The translations under genes and the position numbers were made by a program. From IMG/VR virus record IMGVR_UViG_3300037558_000564, positions 1 to 24,739 of that record: DNA of 24,739 nucleotides. The stretch is one strand, 5' to 3'. Of the stretch, positions 8,278-17,200 are shown piece after piece. Numbering within the stretch: the stretch's first letter is position 1; each line of letters starts with the position of its first letter. The DNA is from a virus. The notes below the pieces were generated by a model that was given only the letters and a program-made list of their open reading frames with translations, was not told the origin of the DNA and did no database searches.

Positions 8278-9378
8278 TTAATTTAAGTTGTTATCATCTA
8301 AGAATTTCTGAGCTTTTGCTTTTTTAGCTTCTGCTAAATCAAATACTGCTGCATCTTCTTTTACTGTAGGTATCTGATTTTTTGTAAATTGCTCTAGATA
8401 ATTATTCATAAAGTATTCTTTGTATTTTGTTTCAAATAAAACTTTTTTATCTTGAGCTAAAGGTAAGTCTAACTCGTAGCTCCAACTAGAGCCTGCTGCG
8501 TTTGCATTTTGAGCCATTTGAGCGTCTTCACTAATGCTTGTGTCTTTAGATATATAAACGTTCCAAGCAGCCACTACGTCTTGCTCAGAGCTCATTAAAC
8601 CAGCAACCTCAGCATTTATAAAGGGTGTTACTTTCTTTTCAATTTTATTCATGTCAAACTTAAGTACATTTTTTCCTTTGCCCTCACCTAAATCTATAAT
8701 TTCATAATCAAAAGAACCATCCGCGTTTTTAATAATAAACTCTTCGCTTATTTTAGCGTTAGCTTTTAATTCTTTATTTTCATTAATCATTTCTTGCATA
8801 AACAAACCAGTTTCAGGTAATAGCCTTAACATATCTTTTCCTATGTTTGGTGTTGAAACCACTAAAGAGGTATCTGAATCTAATAAAGCACTCAATGAAG
8901 AGCTGTTAATAACTAAAGGAGGTTGCAATGCTGGTCCTATAAAAGCTATTTGTTGTGATCCATTTTGTAATAAATCCAAGTAAACTTGGTAGCCGTCTGT
9001 TTTTGAAAATCCAGGTTTACCTGTCATTACGCTATTAGCTGCTGCATATCTGTAATCGTTGTTAGGATCAAAGCTTGATTCCTCAGTTACACTTAGTTCT
9101 GATATTACAGATTCTAAAAAATTTAATGAGACTTGAGGTGCTTCCTCTAATTGTTTTAACTGCTGTAATTCTAAAGCGCAATGTTCAGACTCGCATTTAT
9201 TAGAGTCAATAGCTATTTTTAATTTAGCATAGTATTTACCGGCCAGCCTGTATGCGTTGTCTAAAAGCTGAAAGTTATAATCACTGTCGCTAGCAACAAA
9301 AGCTTTATTATAAGCAATAGCATTACTTTCGTTAAATTGCTTTAAAAATAAGTTTTGAAGTATGTTATTGTTTTCCAT
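8278..9378 (-). CDS. Putative internal virion / ejection protein (T7 gp15-like by position)
   Basis: A 366-aa soluble, acidic, mostly helical protein starting MENNNILQNL and ending at TAA 8280-8278. No signal peptide or membrane segment is visible, and I recognise no enzymatic motif. Two cysteines lie close together (NKCESEHC, about residues 61-67). The C-terminal third is rich in Lys, Asp, Ala and Glu and probably helical. The gene sits 6 nt downstream of the 230-aa glycine-rich protein and 5 nt upstream of the giant frame, so the three are almost certainly co-translated. In T7-like phages the middle gene of such a trio (gp15) is an ejected protein that forms part of the trans-envelope channel. 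That parallel rests on order and size only. The leader CAATTAATAAAAC-ATG lacks a Shine-Dalgarno sequence. Confidence 0.8.
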   Translation of the reverse strand: MENNNILQNLFLKQFNESNAIAYNKAFVASDSDYNFQLLDNAYRLAGKYYAKLKIAIDSNKCESEHCALELQQLKQLEEAPQVSLNFLESVISELSVTEESSFDPNNDYRYAAANSVMTGKPGFSKTDGYQVYLDLLQNGSQQIAFIGPALQPPLVINSSSLSALLDSDTSLVVSTPNIGKDMLRLLPETGLFMQEMINENKELKANAKISEEFIIKNADGSFDYEIIDLGEGKGKNVLKFDMNKIEKKVTPFINAEVAGLMSSEQDVVAAWNVYISKDTSISEDAQMAQNANAAGSSWSYELDLPLAQDKKVLFETKYKEYFMNNYLEQFTKNQIPTVKEDAAVFDLAEAKKAKAQKFLDDNNLN

Positions 9379-9384
9379 GTTTTA

Positions 9385-10077
9385 TTAATTGTTTGATGGA
9401 GTAGTTGAAGATGTTTTTGGGTCAAATAATCCAGGCGTTGCGGCAATACTACCTAAAGAATTAAACATACCCCCTATAGCGCTTGCTTGGTCTTTGTTTG
9501 CTTGTGCCTCTGCTTGCTTAGCCATACCTAACTGAGCTGCAGTTCTGTCTAATTGAGCAACTTCTCTTCCTTCTCTTGTGCTAAACATAAATTGTTCACC
9601 AGCAACATCTGCTTGTTGTAATCTTTGTGCTTCAGCCATTTTTTGTTGTTGCAAATTAGCTTCTCCCGCGGCTCTTTTGTCTTCATTTGTTTTTTCTTGC
9701 GCTTCAATACTAGCTGCTACTCCTTTTTTAGATTTTAAAGCCGCTTGAGCTAATGCTGTAGCTCCACCTGCGCTACCGCCTGTTTGTCGTATAGTGTCTA
9801 ATGTATTTGCTAAAGATATATCAGCTTCTTCTATTTGCATTTCTGCAGCGGCAGTAGCTACAGATAAATTTGCAAAAGGATTACTAACCATACTACTTAA
9901 GTCCACTACTCCTTCGTAAGGGTTTATTATGGCTTGACGATTTTTTTCTAAAGTATTTAATTTATTATTAAGTCTTCGCCTTTCTCTAGCCGCGGCTCTA
10001 GCTCTTTTTTTAGCAGCGCTAGAACCAAAAAGGCCGCCTGCTATTGACATAGCGCCGCCTATTATTGCTCCTACCAT
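9385..10077 (-). CDS. Small glycine/alanine-rich membrane-active virion protein (T7 gp14-like / DNA-injection type)
   Basis: A 230-aa protein with an N-terminal glycine-rich hydrophobic segment (GAIIGGAMSIAGGLFGSS, residues 3-20) followed at once by a very basic stretch (AAKKRARAAARERRR). The rest is Ala/Gln-rich helix, with a second small hydrophobic Gly-rich segment near the end (AIGGMFNSLGSIAATPGLF). This pattern is typical of phage DNA-injection and internal virion proteins that insert in the host envelope. The segment is not a normal cleavable signal peptide. The gene follows the 506-aa tail gene after 12 nt and precedes the 366-aa gene by 6 nt. By order it would be the first member of a gp14-gp15-gp16-like set. 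The functional call is inferred from composition and context. Confidence 0.78.
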   Translation of the reverse strand: MVGAIIGGAMSIAGGLFGSSAAKKRARAAARERRRLNNKLNTLEKNRQAIINPYEGVVDLSSMVSNPFANLSVATAAAEMQIEEADISLANTLDTIRQTGGSAGGATALAQAALKSKKGVAASIEAQEKTNEDKRAAGEANLQQQKMAEAQRLQQADVAGEQFMFSTREGREVAQLDRTAAQLGMAKQAEAQANKDQASAIGGMFNSLGSIAATPGLFDPKTSSTTPSNN

Positions 10078-10089
10078 ATTTTTATATTT

Positions 10090-11610
10090 TTAATATCCAT
10101 TGTTCATTGTATATGCGCTTTCTATTGAAAACAATTGTTTTTCACCGCCATTATCGGTTGTTTGATCTGTTGCCATAACTCCCGTAACAAAATAACCTTT
10201 TATTCCAGAAACAGCTTCTCCAAAAATTACTTCACCTGGCATTGGCGTGCTAGCATTAATTAAATTAGACACGTATCTGTTTTCTTTTCTATTAAACCCT
10301 GCATAGTATCTAGGCACAGGGGGGTTTATTGTTCCAAAACCAGGTGGATTTTGGTTTGGTTGTCTATCGTAATCTGATCTAGGTATAGCAACTCCATTTG
10401 TGTTAAAAGCGTATTCACCTTCATAATAGCTGTTTATGCCACTTGATTGATCAAAATACATTTCCAAAGCTAAATTAGAAGGATTTAAATTTTTACCAGT
10501 AGCATCTGATGAAAGAGATAATAATTTCCAACCATTGCTGCCTTCATAGCCTATTGTTTTAAATGTTTTTGACCTAACTGGTTCCGCATTTAGTATAAAT
10601 GTTACATTAGCGCCTGGGTTTGTTTGAGCATAAAAATCCGCTCTGTTTGCTCTGGTATCATAATGTTTCCATAATTTTAAAGTGCCCACCCTGTCCACCT
10701 GCACAGAATAAAAATTAGCTCCTAAACTAAACATTACTTGGGGAGCATAGGAATATCTACTTGTCCAGCCTCGTACAGATTCATCAAATGATAACGTATT
10801 GTACACTTGTGGTATTACTGTTGGTGCGCTGTACTGTTGTAAAGAAGCAACATACTGATTATTGTATATATCGTAGGCGCCTAAAACAGAACCTACGCCA
10901 GCAGTTGTATTTAAATTATTTAAATTATCTCTAAAAAAATCTTTCATATTAATAGCAGAAATCTCATCAATACCTGATCTACTTAATCGCAGTATTGCAT
11001 TGTTTTCTTTATCTGCAAAGTACTTATGATATCCATAAATAGCAAAGCTTTCTGGATTTTTACTTATTCCATATTTACCGGCATAAGGTTGTATAACTCC
11101 TATAGTTAAATTGCTTGCAGTAACTGCGCCTCCGCCTTCAGCTGCATATATAGCATCTTTGTCTACCAATGCTCTACTAACTTTCCTTTCTTGGAATATT
11201 ACTAAATTAGTATCCTCAGCATATAGTTTTTGTACAGAGCCATTAGCTGGATCAGCACTTTTAGTTATATCGTCTGCTGTAGAAAAAACATTTGTATTAT
11301 TAATCCCTGTTCTTGAATTAAATATACCTGAGTATATTAATGTATTAAATCTTGTTACTGCATTTGGCTCGTCTTCGACTAAATATGCTTTAGCGCCATA
11401 ATCAGTAGAAGTGTTATTATAACCTCCTCTTATACGCGCTTCTTCTATGGCCCAATTACTTGGCATATTAGTAATACCAACTACAGGATAACCACCAGCT
11501 ACATTGTTAGGTATACCGTCTGAGCCATTCCACATTATATTATTGTCAGCTGTCGCAACCTTCTTTAAAACAAAAGAGTTAAAATACTTTACTTCGACTA
11601 CTGCTCCCAT
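10090..11610 (-). CDS. Tail hub / tail-stabilisation-type structural protein, 506 aa
   Basis: A beta-rich protein rich in aromatic residues, without signal peptide or membrane segment, starting MGAVVEVKYFNSFVLKK. Recognisable stretches are NWAIEEARIRGGYNN (51-65), VQKLYAEDTNLVIFQERKVS (126-145), GISKNPESFAIYGYHKYFAD (181-200), ILRLSRSGIDEIS (206-218) and SFDESVRGWTSRYSYAPQ (274-291), then FYSV...LWKHY (300-317). I associate these with tail stabilisation or hub proteins of crAss-like and uncultured marine podoviral phages, from memory. It starts 34 nt after the 1439-aa gene. The codon just 5' of CCT-ATG is TAA in this frame, so the start is well defined and the two genes are separate. It probably forms part of the same short-tail assembly as the 1439-aa product. 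Confidence 0.72.
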   Translation of the reverse strand: MGAVVEVKYFNSFVLKKVATADNNIMWNGSDGIPNNVAGGYPVVGITNMPSNWAIEEARIRGGYNNTSTDYGAKAYLVEDEPNAVTRFNTLIYSGIFNSRTGINNTNVFSTADDITKSADPANGSVQKLYAEDTNLVIFQERKVSRALVDKDAIYAAEGGGAVTASNLTIGVIQPYAGKYGISKNPESFAIYGYHKYFADKENNAILRLSRSGIDEISAINMKDFFRDNLNNLNTTAGVGSVLGAYDIYNNQYVASLQQYSAPTVIPQVYNTLSFDESVRGWTSRYSYAPQVMFSLGANFYSVQVDRVGTLKLWKHYDTRANRADFYAQTNPGANVTFILNAEPVRSKTFKTIGYEGSNGWKLLSLSSDATGKNLNPSNLALEMYFDQSSGINSYYEGEYAFNTNGVAIPRSDYDRQPNQNPPGFGTINPPVPRYYAGFNRKENRYVSNLINASTPMPGEVIFGEAVSGIKGYFVTGVMATDQTTDNGGEKQLFSIESAYTMNNGY

Positions 11611-11644
11611 AGGTTATTATTACTTATTTTATTATACATTTCCA

Positions 11645-14600
11645 TTACACTATTTCAAAGCTATACCCTGTAAAATCTACAGCGGTTTCGGTTGGAGTTG
11701 AAAAGTTTGTATTACAATCTGTGCAAGGATGAGTTGGTCCCGTGCCTGCATACAAATCATACACAAAATTTTTATTAGTAGAGGTTAAAGCTCCAGCTCT
11801 AAAGAAAGGAATAGTTTGATTGTTAGGGCAAGTTCCCCCCGTACTTGTTACAGCATCTGTATTATTTATTGTAACTATATTATTACCTGCTGTTAAATTT
11901 CCTATGCCTGTAGTAGGGAATAAATAAAAACCGTTTTGCCCAATTCCAGCGCCCTCTACCCCAATTAGCACAAAAGGATAACTAAGGGGGCTTCCATCAG
12001 TGTCTTGGCATTGTAATTCCCCTGTAACAATACTTGTAGGTGTTACACTTAAATCTATCGTAGAAGTGTAGCTTTGTTGCTGTCCTGCACCACCCGCATC
12101 TCTTGCAACTAAGACAAATGTAAATTTACTAGCTGGCATATTTGGATTTGGTAATATTTTTATAGCGCCTACTTTTGTATTAGTATTTGCTGGATCATCA
12201 TTTTGATCTAATTGAAAATAGCCAGAGCTTAAAACATTTTGACTTCCTGCAGGAGCGTTTAAATCTGTTAAAGTTGTAAGAGTATAATCGAAGTCATCGG
12301 TTCTTAAACTAGTATTTCCTGCTCCGTTATGCGCTTTGACTTCAAAAACAGGAGATGAAACTTGCGTTCTATTAGCGCGAATAGTTGTAGGTACTGATGA
12401 TACAACGTTTCCATTTACTTTAAGCTCTGTTGTTATAGGCGCTATATTAATAGGACCCAATGGCGAACTTCCAATAGGCACAATATTCGTAGAGGCTACT
12501 CCGTCTACATCTTTTGTTACAACTATTAATTCAAAACTAAACAACCTTACCGCTTGGTTTGTGCTAAAAAATATGTTATTTACATATTCAGCGGTTGGCT
12601 TTATATTAAAGCTACCGTTTGTGCTGTTATATGTTAATGCAAAATATGGACTAACTGCTTGCACATTTACATTATTCAAATTAAAAACATTGCCAAGAGT
12701 TATACTAAATACCCCTGCCGTTGGGCCTGCCGCATTATATACAGGTAAATTAGTTCCAAAAGCATCAACTAAAAATACAGGTGCATTAAATATATTTTCA
12801 GTAGCCGTTATAGTTTCATCCCAGTCAGCCACAAAATTACCAACTCCACCTGCTGCATCACTAGAGTTTAAAATTAAAGTGTTTAAATCGCTTATTATAC
12901 CTGTAGTTGCAGTCTCCCAAAATATATCTAAAAGACTATCCACAGGCTCTGTTTCATACACGGATAAATATTGAATACTAGGAGTTGCTAATTCACGAAC
13001 ACCGCTTGATAGCTGTAATCCTGGAGCAAAATATAATACATCATTTGTTGACAGAACTACAGCGTTGTTTAAACCTATTTTAGCAGGGTTGCTAGCAGTG
13101 GCAACATTAAATATTGCAACGTATGTACCCTCTGGAATACCTATTCCTGTAACTATTGCATTGGTTGCTATACTTCCTGAAATGTTTTTTATAGGAATAT
13201 TACCAGTAGCTGGGGTAGTATCGGTCCAAGCAGGGTAATCAATGGGAGTTAAAGCTCCTGCATTTATTTGCGCTTCACCTGGGCTATAATTTAATGTAGA
13301 TATTTGACCTATTTTATTGTTAGTACTTATTCTAGCAACTAACGGGTTTGAATCTAGTAAATAAAACTGTGGAAAGTAATTAGGGCTTGGTCTATTGTTA
13401 GGGTTATAATCAAATAAATCTTGAAGAGTTGATATTGTAGAAACTGTATGAGATTGCCTGCCTGGAAAATACTGATCGTTCATCAATGCAGGTTGCGCTA
13501 AATTTGATGTTCCCGCAATAAAAGGAGTAGATCCTAAATCTGTATTTTCAACTCTTCCAAATAGCCTAACTGAACTTCTAAATTGTTTTTGGTCTGGACC
13601 TACTTCGTTTAAATCTCTAGGTACTTTATTTATATTGTCATTTATTAAAACGGTGTGCGATGTTTTATTTATTTCTAAATCAACATCCTGCGGGTATGCA
13701 GCCATTATACCAGGCAAATAAACATTGTAGTATTCTTGCTCTGTTTGTTTTACAACAATTTTATAAGAATACCATCCAAGAGGGTTATAGCTGCTTCCGT
13801 CAGCGGCACCGTTGTATATACCAGGAGTTCCTAAGCCTACGTTTCTAGACGAAGATATTACAGAGTTAAACAATACTTTTAGTGAATTACCCGGAAAAGA
13901 GTTTTGTTCAATATTATTACCTAAATAAGGAGAATATATTGTGTCTCCTTGGAAAGCATTGCTTTCTGCTGTTACTAAATTTTCATTATTTGAAAGAATA
14001 ACCGAAGAAGTTCTGCCGTATCTGTCTGACAATACTACGCCTACTTGATATGTTCTGTTTTGTTTTACAGTTGCATTAGGATACTCTACTATTGAAACCG
14101 TATCTTTATCGTCACTAAATGCAGTTACAGTTAAAACTTGACCAGCTGATATATTTGTTATGGTTTTATTTAATGTTATGTCTGTTAAGTTAGGCTCAGT
14201 CCCAGACACGGCTGTAATTTGTGTTTCTGCTAGAACTCCTGATCCTGAAACAAAGCTACCCACTTCTATGTTACCCTGGCCAGATCCTTGGTTGGTTGCT
14301 ATTACAGTTCCTGCGTTATAAGTGCCGGCATTTGTTACTTGAATAGACCCGCCTTGTAGATTAAATGCGCTTTTTTTGCTAACACCTACATTGTAATCTA
14401 ATGATGCTGGTGGCGTGTGTTTATTTTGAAAATTACCATATACAATTCTGTTGCTAGCTATTTCTTGAGCAAAAGCACGAACAGGCACTTTGTCAAAAAC
14501 TCGAGTAATTGCATCGCTTGGTAATGTTTTTATAGGCTTTTTAGATATATAATTGTATGCAAATACAGTGTCAGTTGCTGTGCCTTCTGTTAACTTAGCT

Positions 14601-15964
14601 ATAGGTATTGTATCTATAACTTTTACAGCCAAGCCGTCTGACTCCTTATAAAGTATTTCTAATTCTTGTATTTTTAACGCATCGCTAAGTTCACTTTTTT
14701 GAAAAGGCAATGGTATACGTAAAGTTATATCGTCAACTTTATTCTCCATAAAAGAAACAATTGTACTTCTATACGCAGCCGTTTGGTCATCATTTAATTC
14801 TAACTTAATTGCTTCGGTATCTTTATTGTAAGTAAAATAACCGTCTTGCTTAGGTATAAATGCAGGCTGCGTAAATGGAGCCATTATAGAATATTCATTG
14901 TCATCAAATCTATATCTATAGCTAAATCTAACAAATTTGTCTTCTAGGTAAGATGGATCTCCTGCAAAATTTGGGTTATAATAAGGGTTTGGGTTTAATA
15001 CTATTTCATCATCCTCGTCAATATCGAAAGGAAATGTAGATACGCCAGAAAGATAGAGAGTCCATTGAGGTGGTGGGGTTGGAGTGCCTGGTATAGTTGC
15101 GGTCCAAGTGACTGCAGTTACTGTAGCCCCTGGTATTATTAGTATAGTACCGTCAGTTTGAACAACGCCAATTGTAGCTGCTCCATAAACTGTCCCGCTT
15201 ATTGAATTATTAGTAGCGCCAGCACTTGAGAAAGCTGCTATTTGACCGGATACAGAATCAACTTTAATTTGACTAGCACTTGTGCCTGCAGTATATTGTT
15301 GTACTGAAAATCCAGCACCTCCGTTTGGAAGAAACTTGCTGGTAACATCTTTCATTGTAGTTTCATACTTTCCAGCACCACCCAAAGTGCTCGCTTGCCA
15401 TAGCTCTATAGCTTGATAAGGATTATATTTTGCTACACTTATTTGATCCTCTGTTGTGTAGTAGGCTGCATTGTCTTCTGCATAGCCTATGTTTATCTTT
15501 CTAGGCTGATTATAATTGTCAGTCCAAAATAAAAAATCCTCTAATATATTTGATGCATATATTCTATAATCTGTTGAAAAGTTTAAAAACGCTCCTTCTA
15601 CTAATATTTTTGTAGCGTTAGCTCCTTCGCTTGAATTGTTTGTATCAAATTGTATTATATAATTTTTAGCTAATTTTTCATATGAAAGAGATTGAAAATT
15701 ATTAGTTAAAAATAAATAAACATAACCGTTGGACTCATCGACTTGCTGACCTATGCATTCTAAACCTGCTGCTAAGCCAGGCATGGTGGCTATATTAAGT
15801 ACTGGATAATTGCCTAATACATTTTCTAAAGACCCAACTGAATCTCCTTCAGATTTGTTTACTTGTATATTTACAGCATCTCTATACTCACCCTGAGGCA
15901 CTAGCCTAGCGTCTAAATCTTTATTTAATTTGCTTTTTATAAAGGTATTTCTTGCTTGTGCCAT
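11645..15964 (-). CDS. Large tail/hub structural protein with beta-repeat insertions and cadherin-like C-terminal domains, 1439 aa
   Basis: The N-terminus (TFIKSKLNKDLDARLVPQGE, then YRDAVNIQVNKSEGDSVGSL) is a strong match, from memory, to the start of stabilisation/tail-tube-type proteins of crAss-like and marine phages. Other core pieces are ILEDFLFWTDNYNQPRKINI (140-159), FVRFSYRYRFDDNEYSIMAP (344-363), YQVGVVLSDRYGRTSS (639-654), WYSYKIVVKQTEQEYYNVYL (731-750) and YETEPVDSLLDIFWET (1003-1018). The core is interrupted by related small beta-repeats (about 232-323, 560-616 and 919-980). After it come two cadherin- or Ig-like stretches (about 1055-1307; FSFELIVVTKDVDG, FTFVLVARDAGG), then a cysteine-containing tail (CPNNQT, CTDC). 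The beta domains may serve contacts with receptor, glycan or other tail parts; that is inference. It starts 6 nt after the 407-aa gene. Confidence 0.75.
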   Translation of the reverse strand: MAQARNTFIKSKLNKDLDARLVPQGEYRDAVNIQVNKSEGDSVGSLENVLGNYPVLNIATMPGLAAGLECIGQQVDESNGYVYLFLTNNFQSLSYEKLAKNYIIQFDTNNSSEGANATKILVEGAFLNFSTDYRIYASNILEDFLFWTDNYNQPRKINIGYAEDNAAYYTTEDQISVAKYNPYQAIELWQASTLGGAGKYETTMKDVTSKFLPNGGAGFSVQQYTAGTSASQIKVDSVSGQIAAFSSAGATNNSISGTVYGAATIGVVQTDGTILIIPGATVTAVTWTATIPGTPTPPPQWTLYLSGVSTFPFDIDEDDEIVLNPNPYYNPNFAGDPSYLEDKFVRFSYRYRFDDNEYSIMAPFTQPAFIPKQDGYFTYNKDTEAIKLELNDDQTAAYRSTIVSFMENKVDDITLRIPLPFQKSELSDALKIQELEILYKESDGLAVKVIDTIPIAKLTEGTATDTVFAYNYISKKPIKTLPSDAITRVFDKVPVRAFAQEIASNRIVYGNFQNKHTPPASLDYNVGVSKKSAFNLQGGSIQVTNAGTYNAGTVIATNQGSGQGNIEVGSFVSGSGVLAETQITAVSGTEPNLTDITLNKTITNISAGQVLTVTAFSDDKDTVSIVEYPNATVKQNRTYQVGVVLSDRYGRTSSVILSNNENLVTAESNAFQGDTIYSPYLGNNIEQNSFPGNSLKVLFNSVISSSRNVGLGTPGIYNGAADGSSYNPLGWYSYKIVVKQTEQEYYNVYLPGIMAAYPQDVDLEINKTSHTVLINDNINKVPRDLNEVGPDQKQFRSSVRLFGRVENTDLGSTPFIAGTSNLAQPALMNDQYFPGRQSHTVSTISTLQDLFDYNPNNRPSPNYFPQFYLLDSNPLVARISTNNKIGQISTLNYSPGEAQINAGALTPIDYPAWTDTTPATGNIPIKNISGSIATNAIVTGIGIPEGTYVAIFNVATASNPAKIGLNNAVVLSTNDVLYFAPGLQLSSGVRELATPSIQYLSVYETEPVDSLLDIFWETATTGIISDLNTLILNSSDAAGGVGNFVADWDETITATENIFNAPVFLVDAFGTNLPVYNAAGPTAGVFSITLGNVFNLNNVNVQAVSPYFALTYNSTNGSFNIKPTAEYVNNIFFSTNQAVRLFSFELIVVTKDVDGVASTNIVPIGSSPLGPINIAPITTELKVNGNVVSSVPTTIRANRTQVSSPVFEVKAHNGAGNTSLRTDDFDYTLTTLTDLNAPAGSQNVLSSGYFQLDQNDDPANTNTKVGAIKILPNPNMPASKFTFVLVARDAGGAGQQQSYTSTIDLSVTPTSIVTGELQCQDTDGSPLSYPFVLIGVEGAGIGQNGFYLFPTTGIGNLTAGNNIVTINNTDAVTSTGGTCPNNQTIPFFRAGALTSTNKNFVYDLYAGTGPTHPCTDCNTNFSTPTETAVDFTGYSFEIV
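13025..13210 (-). repeat. Protein-level beta-repeat, second copy in the 1439-aa tail protein (residues 919-980)
   Basis: The segment (ATGNIPIKNISGSIATNAIV, then TGIGIPEGTYVAIFNVA...AKIGLNNAVVLSTNDVLYFA) parallels residues 560-616. The TGIGIPEGTYVA part fits a widespread phage beta-motif of the form V-x-G-x-G-I-P-x-G-T-x-I. A weaker third relative may be residues about 232-323. Duplication inside the gene is inferred from this shared pattern. Confidence 0.5.
14117..14287 (-). repeat. Protein-level beta-repeat, copy in the 1439-aa tail protein (residues 560-616)
   Basis: This segment (GNIEVGSFVSGSGVLAETQI, then TAVSGTEPN...ITLN...ISAGQVLTV) shares its pattern with residues 919-980 of the same protein: G-N-I-x-V/I, S-G-S/I-x-V, a T-x-I/V core, an I-x-L-N strand, then a final hydrophobic strand after about ten residues. 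The similarity is at the amino-acid level; the DNA is diverged. It is most likely a small beta-sandwich decoration inserted between core elements of the tail protein. The boundary estimates are approximate. Confidence 0.5.
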
Positions 15965-15970
15965 TAAATT

Positions 15971-17194
15971 TTAGTGTTTAATCCATTTCGATTTACCTCT
16001 CATAACTTGAACTATTTCATCAAGTTTAATGTTTGATAATCTTATTTTTGCATTTCTAAGCTTTGCTCTTCTATCTTTTTGAAGACGCGCAACTAAATAC
16101 TCTTGCTGCCCTGCTCTTGTAGATATCATAGAATACAATATAGACGCGTATAACGCATCTTCAGCCATCTTAGGTACTTTAGTATCTGCGTCGTAAGCTA
16201 AGCCGTCAGATATGTATTCTAATACAATTAGTTTGCCGGCTAAATTACTTGAAAAAGACATTTTACCGTCACGCTCGTCCATGTTAAACCAGCCATTTAC
16301 CTGAGAAGTTTGTGGATCTAATCCGTATTGTCTTCCCCAGTTCCAGCTGCCTTCAATGCCATACGCGTTTCTAAAGTCAATAACTTCATCTATATCATTT
16401 CCCTGCTGGCTGTTTATTATACTATCATTTGCTTTTTTCCATCTTTCCGAGGTAAGAGAAGTTCCTTCAATGTTTTCCCCAAAGTTGTCTTGCGTCGGCA
16501 CACCTGCTTGATCTTGCACAGGCGTTCCAAAAGGAGCTATAGTTAAATTATTTGCAGGGTATATAATTCTTTTTACACCTAATTCATCTATCCAAGATAC
16601 TCTAACGTAATTTACGTAGTCTTGAGGCAATATAACGCTTAAACTAGCAGGTATATTTAACTCTTGTGAATGAATACTTTTTAAAGTATCATAGCTAAAT
16701 TCTTGCAAAGATCTTTTTGCAAAAAATAATACATCAGATTTTTTGGCATTTTGTATTAGTTTACCATCCCCTACATAACCAACCATAAAGTTGTCTATAG
16801 CATCTGTTAACTTTATATATTCATAGCTTCCGTAATTATCTTCTACGGTATCTCCATAAGCTTTTTCAGCTTCTGTTTGACCATACTTACCTCCTGTTAA
16901 AACTTTTAATTGCACAACAACAAAAGTCCCAGCGGGTAAAGTAGCTGTAATATCTACAACATTATTTACAACAGCGTAAGCTAATAAATACTCTGTATAA
17001 GTTCCAGGCAAACCATTTGCGCTAGTATATACTTTAAAATTATTTAAAGCATAATTAGCATTAGCTGGGTTCCAATCACCGAATACTAAATCTGTATCAA
17101 ATGTAGTTGAATATACTTGATTGTTTGCTCCAGTAGATAAAAATCCCTGAGCACCTTGATAGTATTGTTTATTTGTTTCAGTTATTAATCCCAT
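15971..17194 (-). CDS. Putative neck/ring (head-tail connector) protein with an extra N-terminal beta domain, 407 aa
   Basis: The protein has two parts. Residues 1-125 are beta-rich and open with MGLITETNKQYYQGAQGF. From about 129 on comes a helical core (LTDAIDNFMVGYVGDGKLI, FFAKRSLQEFSYDTLKSI at 157-174, LPQDYVNYVRVSWIDELGVK at 189-208) and a basic helical end (RLQKDRRAKLRNAKIRL). The core is of the kind found in conserved structural proteins between the capsid gene and the tail-hub gene in crAss-like and marine podoviral phages. A ring or tail-tubular protein (P22 gp4 or T7 gp11 analogue) is the likely role, from gene order. It starts 6 nt after the tandem stop of the 258-aa gene and ends 6 nt before the 1439-aa gene. 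No Shine-Dalgarno sequence is present (TAGTAACAA-ATG). Confidence 0.65.
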   Translation of the reverse strand: MGLITETNKQYYQGAQGFLSTGANNQVYSTTFDTDLVFGDWNPANANYALNNFKVYTSANGLPGTYTEYLLAYAVVNNVVDITATLPAGTFVVVQLKVLTGGKYGQTEAEKAYGDTVEDNYGSYEYIKLTDAIDNFMVGYVGDGKLIQNAKKSDVLFFAKRSLQEFSYDTLKSIHSQELNIPASLSVILPQDYVNYVRVSWIDELGVKRIIYPANNLTIAPFGTPVQDQAGVPTQDNFGENIEGTSLTSERWKKANDSIINSQQGNDIDEVIDFRNAYGIEGSWNWGRQYGLDPQTSQVNGWFNMDERDGKMSFSSNLAGKLIVLEYISDGLAYDADTKVPKMAEDALYASILYSMISTRAGQQEYLVARLQKDRRAKLRNAKIRLSNIKLDEIVQVMRGKSKWIKH

Positions 17195-17200
17195 TTGTTA

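Noticed and set aside
11611-11644. Programmed or accidental frameshift linking the 1439-aa and 506-aa genes
   Set aside because: The first gene ends in TAA, and there is a stop in the second frame two codons before its ATG. No slippery heptamer was seen in the gap.
12336-12974. Plus-strand open frame of 212 codons
   Set aside because: It lies entirely inside the 1439-aa tail gene on the opposite strand. Its translation is a low-complexity Thr/Val/Leu/Phe mix with no recognisable motif. The minus-strand product is clearly structured.
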